A program made the position numbers and the translations under genes. From a bacterium (lineage in GTDB: Bacteria > BMS3Abin14), in the NCBI GenBank assembly GCA_022865845.1, contig JALHUC010000294.1:1-5072 (forward strand): a stretch of 5,072 nucleotides of DNA, in the 5' to 3' direction. This document shows, piece by piece, positions 1 through 4,121 of this stretch (positions are counted from its first letter, which is position 1; the number at the start of each line of letters is the position of its first letter). The notes beneath the pieces are model-generated. The model saw only the letters and a list, made by a program, of their open reading frames with translations. It did no database searches and was not told the DNA's origin.

Positions 1-138
1 CTTCCACGTGACAATTTGTGTTTAGTTAGCTATTAACTTCCTGAATAGTCTTTGGTGCTGCCTCTAAAGTTCAGTGCCTGGGCTGGAAAATTGATAATAT
101 GTTTACCCGTATGGATCGGGATAGGAAAGGAGTAAGGC

Positions 139-438
139 ATGTCAGACATGTCAGACAAAGAAAAAAAGCTCCGTGAGCAGCTCGAAGAGGAGGCCCTGGT
201 GTGGGTTAAGGGAGAATCCGCAAGGCGCTACCAGATCACCAGAGAAACTATGGAAAAGCAGGGGCGGGAATCGGAAGAGCATATGCGTAACATGGGTGAG
301 AAAGAGACGGGCACCATAGCTTCGGAGACCCAGTTGAGCATCTCCTACGCCAAGTCAGAGCTGTACAAGGAGGTCCGGTTTGAGGCTGACAGCTGGATCG
401 AGGAGGAAGTTAAGAAGCGTTTGAAAGGGGGAGACTGA
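139..438 (+). CDS. Small charged hypothetical protein, 99 aa
   Basis: I do not recognise a family. The start is well supported: AAAGGAG at 126-132 lies six bases before the ATG. A second in-frame ATG at 148 belongs to a perfect tandem duplication of the nine bases atgtcagac, so the protein begins MSDMSD; the first ATG has the better ribosome-site spacing. The product is strongly hydrophilic, rich in Glu, Lys and Arg, with no cysteine, no signal peptide and no membrane segment. Residues about 5-60 and 68-96 look helical (heptad-like E/K runs with A, L and V), so a soluble helical or coiled-coil protein is likely. The gene stands alone: about 155 bases separate it from the next gene and a GC-rich hairpin covers its stop codon. 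It could be a lineage-specific protein. Coding status is fairly sure because of the site, length and composition; function is unknown. Confidence 0.7.
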   Translation: MSDMSDKEKKLREQLEEEALVWVKGESARRYQITRETMEKQGRESEEHMRNMGEKETGTIASETQLSISYAKSELYKEVRFEADSWIEEEVKKRLKGGD

Positions 439-447
439 CATCCCCCT
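426..447 (+). other. GC-rich hairpin over the stop codon of the first gene
   Basis: AGGGGGA (426-432) pairs perfectly with TCCCCCT (441-447). The eight-base loop contains the TGA stop (436-438). No T-run follows, so it is not a standard intrinsic terminator. It may slow 3' exonucleases or assist factor-dependent termination (inference). Confidence 0.45.
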
Positions 448-535
448 GGTCGTTAACTGCCAAGGTCCACACAAGGTTGCGATGTATATTCGTTTTTCCT
501 GCAGTGTCCGATCCGTCTCATCCGTTGAATGGGTG

Positions 536-541
536 TATAAT
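536..541 (+). promoter_or_regulatory. Candidate -10 element ahead of the PilZ gene
   Basis: A perfect TATAAT preceded by TG lies in the 155-base gap before the PilZ gene, followed by AT-rich sequence. It would place the transcript start near 548, giving a leader of about 46 bases. I see no convincing -35 hexamer at 16-18 bases upstream, so this is a tentative sigma-70-type call. Confidence 0.4.
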
Positions 542-580
542 TAATATTATGATTGAATGATCCAGGCAATATCAAACAAG

Positions 581-585
581 GGTGG
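581..585 (+). promoter_or_regulatory. Ribosome binding site deciding the PilZ start
   Basis: GGTGG lies eight bases before the ATG at 594, a usable Shine-Dalgarno match with one mismatch. The in-frame GTG at 582 overlaps this site and has no good site of its own, so ATG 594 is preferred. Confidence 0.45.
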
Positions 586-593
586 TAAAGGAT

Positions 594-968
594 ATGAAAG
601 ACAGGGATCCATCACTGGAGTGGAAAGACACCGTTACGGAAAGAAGGAAGTGGGAGCGGCACCTTCCCACCAAGGGAGCCATGGCTTTGCTCGATGGCAG
701 GTCCTACCGGATGATGGATATCAGCCTTGGAGGTTTGTCTATCTATGATTACGGAGAGGAGTCTGTGCCGGAAGAAACAATTGTCGGTCTCCACTGCTTC
801 GATGAGGGTTTCTTCGTGGATGCTTTAAGATGCCGAAAGGTATCGGATCAGCGTGTTGTTTCCCACTCACGTCTTGGCGAGGTTGTGTTAAACCGCATAG
901 GCCTGGAGATAATTGAAAGCGACCCGGATCTTGAAAGCAAGCTGGCACCGTTCCTGGGGAGTTTATAA
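594..968 (+). CDS. PilZ-domain protein (probable c-di-GMP receptor), 124 aa
   Basis: PilZ domains bind the second messenger cyclic di-GMP and pass the signal to motility, surface or exopolysaccharide machinery. The two signature elements are visible: RxxxR at residues 18-22 (RKWER), which grips the guanines, and DxSxxG at 42-47 (DISLGG). The rest (residues about 28-115) alternates beta-strand-like stretches as expected for the six-stranded barrel, and ends with a short helical tail. Length fits a stand-alone, single-domain PilZ protein; no enzyme or receiver domain is attached and there is no signal peptide, so it should be cytosolic. I chose ATG 594 over the in-frame GTG 582, which would add four residues. 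It probably has its own promoter (536-541), and a hairpin with a short T-run follows at 978-1029. No partner gene sits nearby, so its output is unknown. Family call is firm; actual c-di-GMP binding is inferred from the intact motifs. Confidence 0.85.
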   Translation: MKDRDPSLEWKDTVTERRKWERHLPTKGAMALLDGRSYRMMDISLGGLSIYDYGEESVPEETIVGLHCFDEGFFVDALRCRKVSDQRVVSHSRLGEVVLNRIGLEIIESDPDLESKLAPFLGSL

Positions 969-977
969 AAGAGAACC

Positions 978-1029
978 CCGGTCTTAAATTGCATCGATAC
1001 CTTTGTTTCGAAATTGACCGGACATTTTT
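978..1029 (+). terminator. Possible intrinsic terminator or attenuator between PilZ and DUF169 genes
   Basis: CCGGTC (978-983), AATT (987-990) and TCGA (994-997) on the left pair with the contiguous TCGA-AATT-GACCGG at 1008-1021 on the right. Two three-base bulges lie on the left side. The sequence continues as ACATTTTTC, with five Ts at 1025-1029. It lies just before the ribosome site of the DUF169 gene, so it could either end the PilZ transcript or act on read-through into DUF169. The bulged stem makes this moderate to weak. Confidence 0.35.
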
Positions 1030-1032
1030 CCC

Positions 1033-1043
1033 GGAGGAGGAGG
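1033..1043 (+). promoter_or_regulatory. Strong ribosome binding site deciding the DUF169 start
   Basis: Three overlapping GGAGG units (GGAGGAGGAGG) precede the ATG at 1046; the middle unit, ending at 1040, leaves five bases. This rules out the longer frame from 989, whose extra 19 residues would be encoded across this site. Confidence 0.7.
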
Positions 1044-1045
1044 AA

Positions 1046-1807
1046 ATGGCACCGACGTTGGTAGGGATCGAAAGACTTACCCAAGCTCTCAGGTTGGATA
1101 CCCCTGTAATAGGTCTGTACGATACCGATCCTTCACCCGATTTCGAACCGTCTGTCCAGGCCAAAGGCCGTGCCTGTTGCTTCGCTTACTACCCCCGTTG
1201 GCTCAAGGGGGAGACCCTGGTCATCAAGCGGGCTGAGGGCGATGATTTCATGAACCCCACACACGGCTGCCCCGGCCTGCAGAAGCATTTCGGTTTTGAC
1301 AAGAAATACCCTCCCTGGATGGCAAATTTCCTTACGGACGGCAAGAATGGAGCCCCCATGGGTGAGGGGTTAAAGGCCACTCCTGCCCTCGCTCAGGAAT
1401 TTCTGGACCAGATCGTATTCCCTGAGCCTGTCGGCGATCATGTCCTGATGGGCCCTCTCAAGCTGGATCACTGGGACAAGGTCAAGTCCGTTACCTTCTT
1501 CGCGGACCCGGACCGACTGGCCGGACTGATGACCCTTGCCGCCTTATGGAGCTCTGATCCCGATGAGGTCGCCGCGCCCTTTTCTTCCGGGTGCGGTCTC
1601 ATGTGGGAGGTATTAAACAATTTCGGAAAGGACCGAGCAGTCATCGGGGCGACAGATCTCGCCATGCGAAGGTATCTCCCCCCGGAGATCATCTGCCTGA
1701 CGGTATCCCCTGAGCGCTTCGAGCGAATGGTGGATTTCCCTGAGGATGCTTTTCTTAACAGATCCTGGTGGAATGAACTCATGGATAGTAGGGAGAAGAA
1801 GGGTTAA
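1046..1807 (+). CDS. DUF169 family protein, 253 aa
   Basis: This matches the DUF169 (COG2043) family, uncharacterised proteins frequent in anaerobic bacteria and archaea. Family features that can be seen are the N-terminal LxxALRLDTPVIGLY segment (about 11-25), a Cys pair at C44-C45 followed by an aromatic stretch, the H73-G-C75-P-G motif followed by a glycine-containing FGF turn, the central VTFFADPDRLAGLM segment (149-162) and the SSGCGLMW segment around C183, with the usual C-terminal PPE..CLTVSPERFERMV block (212-229). The scattered conserved cysteines (44, 45, 75, 183) suggest a metal or redox role, but no reaction is established for the family. There is no signal peptide or membrane segment, so it should be cytosolic. 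The start is ATG 1046 behind a very strong ribosome site. The 3' end runs into a perfect 13-bp hairpin that contains the stop codon. Family assignment is confident from pattern recognition; function is open. Confidence 0.8.
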   Translation: MAPTLVGIERLTQALRLDTPVIGLYDTDPSPDFEPSVQAKGRACCFAYYPRWLKGETLVIKRAEGDDFMNPTHGCPGLQKHFGFDKKYPPWMANFLTDGKNGAPMGEGLKATPALAQEFLDQIVFPEPVGDHVLMGPLKLDHWDKVKSVTFFADPDRLAGLMTLAALWSSDPDEVAAPFSSGCGLMWEVLNNFGKDRAVIGATDLAMRRYLPPEIICLTVSPERFERMVDFPEDAFLNRSWWNELMDSREKKG

Positions 1808-1827
1808 CTGGGAGCAGTTAACCCTTC
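1798..1827 (+). other. Perfect 13-bp hairpin covering the DUF169 stop codon
   Basis: GAAGGGTTAACTG (1798-1810) pairs without mismatch with CAGTTAACCCTTC (1815-1827) around the four-base loop GGAG. The stop TAA (1805-1807) is inside the left arm. No T-run follows on either strand, so it is not a textbook intrinsic terminator. It may protect the 3' end of the message or mark the boundary between the convergent DUF169 and msrA genes. Confidence 0.6.
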
Positions 1828-1884
1828 CATGACGCCGGGACGCGAGGACGCGGTGAAAATCCTTACCCCGTGTCTCTCCATCTG

Positions 1885-1930
1885 AAGCCTGTCACGCCAA
1901 AGGCGTGATGTCTCCGTGTCATGGAGGCTT
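1885..1930. repeat. Nested inverted repeats between convergent DUF169 and msrA genes
   Basis: TCACGCC (1892-1898) and GGCGTGA (1902-1908) form a 7-bp stem with an AAA loop. Outside it, AAGCCT (1885-1890) pairs with AGGCTT (1925-1930), immediately beyond the msrA stop codon. A further pair TCCATGAC (1826-1833) and GTCATGGA (1918-1925) spans the whole gap. The intervening 1831-1853 contains GACGCCGGG/ACGCGAGG/ACGCGGTG, a run of similar 8-9 base units. This looks like a dispersed intergenic repeat that may also end both transcripts; no clear T-run is seen. Confidence 0.45.
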
Positions 1931-1931
1931 T

Positions 1932-2564
1932 TCACTTCTCTCCCCACACCTTATCCAGGTACCGATCCCGGCCCGATCCGAACCGGTAGAACTTGTACCG
2001 CTGCGGACTCTTCATGTAGTAATCCTGATGGTAATCCTCGGCCGGCCAGAAAGCACCTGCCTCGGTTATCTCGGTGACGATGGGCCCATCAAAGCGTCCG
2101 GATTCGGCTATCTCTATTTTAGACTCTTCCGCCAGGCGGCGCTGCTTGTCATCGTGGTAGAAAATACCCGGGCGGTACTGGGAGCCGACATCTACGAATT
2201 GCCGGTCCGGTGTCGTGGGGTTGATCTGCATCCAGAAAACCTCCAGCAGTTTTTTGTAGGAAACCTTCCCGGGATCGTAGACGATCTGAACCGCCTCCGT
2301 GTGACCTGTCTTGCCCGCAGACACTTCCTGGTAAGTCGGGTTCTTCTCATTCCCTCCGGTGTAGCCCGATGTGGTTGAGATAACCCCATCCAGCTTGTCG
2401 AAGGGGGGTTCCATGCACCAGAAACATCCCCCCGCAAAGGTGGCCTTTTCATACCCTTTATTTATCTGTTCCGTGGTCATCTCCTCGGCGTCGACCCCGC
2501 CTGTGACGGCGAGACTCGCCACCAGGATAAAAGCCGCTCCTATCAGAATCGATTTTGTTTTCAT
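1932..2564 (-). CDS. msrA: Exported peptide methionine (S)-sulfoxide reductase MsrA, 210 aa
   Basis: MsrA reduces the S epimer of methionine sulfoxide in proteins back to methionine. The N-terminus is a Sec-type signal peptide: KTK, a hydrophobic core at about 6-21, and a likely cleavage after VDA (residue 26); there is no lipobox cysteine, so a soluble periplasmic enzyme is expected. The mature part carries the catalytic motif GGCFWCMEPPF (45-55), with nucleophile C47 and a second cysteine C50; GYTGG (67-71); the GSQYR segment (127-131); and EDYHQDY (176-182). C47 and C50 are the only cysteines, so the usual C-terminal recycling cysteines are missing and C50 is the probable resolving residue. 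The end (SGRDRYLDKVWG) resembles the MsrA part of MsrA-MsrB fusions, but no MsrB follows. The start has an AAGGAGG site (2573-2579, complement) eight bases upstream. It is monocistronic as seen here, convergent with DUF169. Family call is secure; periplasmic location is inferred. Confidence 0.95.
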   Translation of the reverse strand: MKTKSILIGAAFILVASLAVTGGVDAEEMTTEQINKGYEKATFAGGCFWCMEPPFDKLDGVISTTSGYTGGNEKNPTYQEVSAGKTGHTEAVQIVYDPGKVSYKKLLEVFWMQINPTTPDRQFVDVGSQYRPGIFYHDDKQRRLAEESKIEIAESGRFDGPIVTEITEAGAFWPAEDYHQDYYMKSPQRYKFYRFGSGRDRYLDKVWGEK

Positions 2565-2610
2565 GATAGTTTCCTCCTTCCTTAATAATAACCATAATAA
2601 TGACTCAATG

Positions 2611-2691
2611 CTAATCAGCTGTGCCGCGATAGGTCTTTACCTTTTTTAATCCCTCAACCATCTCTTCGACGGTTATGAAGTCGGAATCTAG
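2611..2691 (-). pseudogene. Possible 3' remnant of an unidentified minus-strand gene
   Basis: Reading the minus strand from about 2691, a frame gives DSDFITVEEMVEGLKK followed by VKTYRGTAD and a TAG stop at 2611-2613. It looks like the tail of a real protein: balanced composition and an amphipathic helix ending in Lys-rich residues. It has no start or ribosome site, and the upstream side runs into the end of the transposase fragment. The frame stays open to 2736 but those extra residues lack protein-like character. I cannot name the family. It lies 46 bases upstream of the msrA start, so whatever gene it belonged to once sat directly before msrA. Chance coding of this length is quite possible, so confidence is low. 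Confidence 0.3.
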
Positions 2692-2712
2692 GGGTCGGAG
2701 CGGGAATTGTGG
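2681..2712. repeat. Possible degenerate end of the transposase element
   Basis: Just beyond the transposase stop lies TCGGAATCTAGGGGTCGGAG followed by CGGGAATTGTGG. The AGGGGTCGGAGC core resembles the GGGGTCAGA/GGGGTCGGA sequences that I have seen next to RAYT genes in related bacteria. This is from memory of pattern, not alignment. Confidence 0.25.
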
Positions 2713-2726
2713 CGTAGTTGATTCTA

Positions 2727-2899
2727 TCAGTAAGTTTTACACACGATCTTGCTGATGGTTGATCTGTTGAGTCCCAGGAACTTTCCGATCTCTGATTGTG
2801 TGTATCCGTAGTAATGAAACGCATCGACGATCAAAGGGTTTCTATCCTCCTGATTATCCATATCAATTCTGTTGAAGAGTGTATCCAGAGTTGGGCTTA
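2727..2899 (-). pseudogene. C-terminal fragment of a REP-associated tyrosine (Y1/IS200-like) transposase
   Basis: The minus-strand frame ending at 2727 encodes SPTLDTLFNRID, then VDAFHYYGYTQSEIGKFLGL and NRSTISKI. The pattern of an LxxLF segment, then R-N, then a YGYTQ.EI..LGL..STISKI helix-turn-helix, is what I know from the C-terminal end of RAYT proteins (REP-associated, HUH Y1 transposases). The N-terminal catalytic part (HUH motif and tyrosine) is absent. The open frame runs back to 3068, but from about 2900 it is the complement of the DoxX remnant and is not transposase-like. There is no start or ribosome site at the break. The fragment therefore should be non-functional. The HTH could also belong to another DnaA-like or regulator C-terminus, but the LxxLF spacing favours RAYT. 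Family call is moderate; the broken state is clear. Confidence 0.6.
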
Positions 2900-3126
2900 T
2901 CCTGGGTGTTGCCACCAGATTCTGCGCCTTCGTTACCCTCTCCATCATGACGGGGGCGATCTTCATGGTCCATTTGCCCAATGGTTTTTTCATGAACAGG
3001 TTCGGAAGCCAGGCCGGGGAGGGGTTTGAGCACCACTTGCTGGCCGCTGGCATGGCCATGGCGCTCATGATCGCAGGTGGAGGAAAATGGTCAATGGATC
3101 GCTTTCTTGCGGAGCTGGTGGAGTAG
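2872..3126 (+). pseudogene. C-terminal remnant of a DoxX-family membrane protein
   Basis: DoxX proteins are small (about 130-150 residue) four-helix inner-membrane proteins, some linked to redox or thiol stress; most are uncharacterised. The open frame gives 84 residues. From about base 2890 it matches the second half of the family: GLILGVATR, a hydrophobic helix ending MTGAIFMVHLPNGFF (the family's Ai..vH..nGFF signature), then EGFEHHLLAAGMAMALMIAGGGKWSMDRFL, the last helix and the G-G-.-.-S-.-D motif, then stop TAG. The first two helices are missing. The nominal start is a TTG with no ribosome site, inside sequence that on the other strand codes for the transposase fragment. The frame is otherwise undamaged, which suggests a recent or well-preserved truncation. 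Family call is good; a functional product is unlikely. Confidence 0.7.
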
Positions 3127-3213
3127 GTAGCAATTGCGGAATTAGAATTCCGAATTGCAATCGCGGTAATTGCTCCAAATCCTCAATGCGAAATTCGTAA
3201 TCCTCAATTTTCT
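3127..3213. repeat. AT-rich palindromic and direct repeats between doxX remnant and UPF0016 gene
   Basis: A hairpin is formed by GCAATT (3130-3135) plus CGGAATT (3137-3143) against AATTCCG (3146-3152) plus AATTGC (3153-3158), with one bulged G. The ten-base AATCCTCAAT occurs at 3178-3187 and again at 3199-3208 (21-base period). Elements of the type AATTCG(G/C) recur through the whole gap. It may act as a bidirectional transcription end, since genes converge here, or be a dispersed intergenic repeat. Confidence 0.5.
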
Positions 3214-3780
3214 TTAGCCCGACAGGGCCGTAGCCATCGTGATAAGGGCCATGGCAAGAAAGAGGGCGAAGGCACCCCATCTGGCGTATTTCAAAGGCAG
3301 GCGATCCATGAGCCAGCGTCCCGCGAACACCACAGGAACGTTGGCGATCATCATTCCCAGGGTCGTTCCGGTTATTACCCAGAAGGTTTCGTTGTATTTA
3401 GCGGCCAGGATCACCGTTGCGATCTGGGTTTTGTCCCCGATCTCGGCCAGGAAGAACAGGACCGTAGTGGCTGCAAAAGCCCCGTATTTGTCAATGCTGC
3501 TGGGCCCTCCATCTTGCTTATCGGGGATCAGGAGCCATAGTGCGATGAGTCCAAAACTGCCGCTGATGATCCAGGGAGCCATGTGCGGAGGCAGAAGGTC
3601 AAGTAGCCAGACACCCAACCAGGCAGAGGCTCCATGGTTGAGCAGGGTGGCGACGAGAATGCCTGCAATGATGGCGTAGCGCTGTTTAAAACGGGAAGCA
3701 AGAAACAGGGACAGGAGCTGGGTCTTGTCGCCGATCTCGGCAATGGCGACGGCTGCGGTTGAGCTGAGGAAAACTCCCAT
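3214..3780 (-). CDS. UPF0016/Gdt1-family membrane cation (Mn2+/Ca2+) exporter, 188 aa
   Basis: UPF0016 proteins (relatives of TMEM165/Gdt1, cyanobacterial Mnx and Vibrio MneA) move Mn2+ or Ca2+ out of the cytosol across the inner membrane. Both diagnostic copies of E-x-G-D-K-T-Q are present, at residues 15-21 and 113-119, in two homologous halves of about three helices each. The hydrophobic segments are roughly 3-28, 36-60, 68-85, 101-127, 133-153 and 166-186. N48 and N147 follow equivalent helices. A loop at 86-99 (PDKQDGGPSSIDKY) joins the halves. I chose ATG at 3780 because the family starts here, a few residues before the first motif; the open frame reaches 3948 but the upstream part reads through low-complexity repeats. 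No clear ribosome site precedes this ATG, which is odd; a TTG farther up (3819) is the alternative. Substrate cannot be fixed from sequence alone; manganese is the better guess for bacterial members. Confidence 0.88.
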   Translation of the reverse strand: MGVFLSSTAAVAIAEIGDKTQLLSLFLASRFKQRYAIIAGILVATLLNHGASAWLGVWLLDLLPPHMAPWIISGSFGLIALWLLIPDKQDGGPSSIDKYGAFAATTVLFFLAEIGDKTQIATVILAAKYNETFWVITGTTLGMMIANVPVVFAGRWLMDRLPLKYARWGAFALFLAMALITMATALSG

Positions 3781-3952
3781 GGCGACGCGGATTCTAGCAG
3801 AACGATGTGCGGGGGGCAATGGGAGGATATCCTGTGCGATATTCCGGAAGGAAGAAGGTGGAAGGATGAAGGAGGAAGTAAATCGTAAAGGCCTTCCCGC
3901 TTTTCCCCCCTTTTGATTTGGTATTTTCTTTTGCGCTCTTTCGCGCACTCTG

Positions 3953-3975
3953 CTTTAAAATAAAGGTTTTTAAAG
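3953..3975. repeat. AT-rich 8-bp inverted repeat
   Basis: CTTTAAAA (3953-3960) and TTTTAAAG (3968-3975) are perfect complements around a seven-base spacer. Possible operator or part of a promoter for either flanking gene; no regulator can be named. Confidence 0.35.
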
Positions 3976-4006
3976 GAATCGTGCTTTTACCTAGATTAAA
4001 AGTTTT

Positions 4007-4058
4007 CTCCGCGAACTCTGCGATGGTATTTTGTGATTACCTCTGCGAAACTCTGCGC
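4007..4058. repeat. CTCTGCG short-unit repeat block
   Basis: Four related units occur in two pairs: CTCCGCGAA and CTCTGCGAT at 4007-4024, then CTCTGCGAA and CTCTGCGCT at 4041-4059. The 16-base middle is unrelated AT-rich sequence. Nearly identical ten-base sequences TTTTACCTAG (3985-3994) and TTTTATCTAG (4065-4074) flank the block. Repeats of this type are familiar from spacers in many environmental bacterial genomes; their role is not known to me. Confidence 0.55.
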
Positions 4059-4110
4059 TAAGGTTTTTATCTAGTAAGAGCAGCGTGTCGATGTTCTCCG
4101 ATATGCTGCC

Positions 4111-4116
4111 AGGAGG
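4111..4116 (+). promoter_or_regulatory. Ribosome binding site deciding the channel start
   Basis: AGGAGG is five bases before the ATG at 4122. The in-frame GTG at 4116 overlaps this site and so cannot be the start. Confidence 0.75.
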
Positions 4117-4121
4117 TGAGC

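Larger units (their letters stand above)
3781..4121. other. Gene-free divergent intergenic region, repeat-rich
   Basis: This 341-base gap lies between the divergent UPF0016 gene (-) and channel gene (+), so it should hold both promoters. From 3843 to 3885 it is purine-rich on the plus strand with GGAAG(G/A)/GGATGAAGG units. From 3900 to 3960 it is T-rich. At 3953-3960/3968-3975 there is a perfect CTTTAAAA/TTTTAAAG inverted repeat, and at 4007-4058 a CTCTGCG repeat block. I see no convincing -35/-10 pair and no protein-like frame. I looked for the manganese (yybP-ykoY) riboswitch ahead of the exporter and did not find its conserved GGGGAG-type elements. Confidence 0.6.

Noticed and set aside
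557..748. 63-codon plus-strand frame at the PilZ start
   Set aside because: Overlaps the PilZ gene in another frame; no ribosome site and no plausible fold.
739..1164. 141-codon minus-strand frame over the PilZ and DUF169 genes
   Set aside because: Complement of two well-supported plus-strand genes and the gap between them; no ribosome site and no family resemblance.
1905..2378. 157-codon plus-strand frame
   Set aside because: Antisense shadow of msrA, whose motifs are unmistakable.
2565..2640. A clear promoter for msrA
   Set aside because: The leader is AT-rich and has TTGAGT and TATTAA on the minus strand, but at 15-base spacing and with weak matches; not enough to call.
2900..3068. N-terminal part of the minus-strand frame that ends in the transposase helix-turn-helix
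   Set aside because: It is the complement of the DoxX remnant and shows no transposase features; only the part left of about 2900 is real.
3065..3280. 71-codon minus-strand frame across the repeat spacer
   Set aside because: Reads through the AATTCG repeats and into the doxX and UPF0016 genes in other frames; not protein-like.
3239..3679. 146-codon plus-strand frame
   Set aside because: Antisense shadow of the UPF0016 gene; residues lack any family pattern.
4007..4058. CRISPR array
   Set aside because: Units are 8-9 bases, imperfect, with no regular spacers of 25-40 bases and no cas genes.
3781..4121. yybP-ykoY manganese riboswitch upstream of the exporter
   Set aside because: The conserved GGGGAG-type stem elements are not present on the minus strand.
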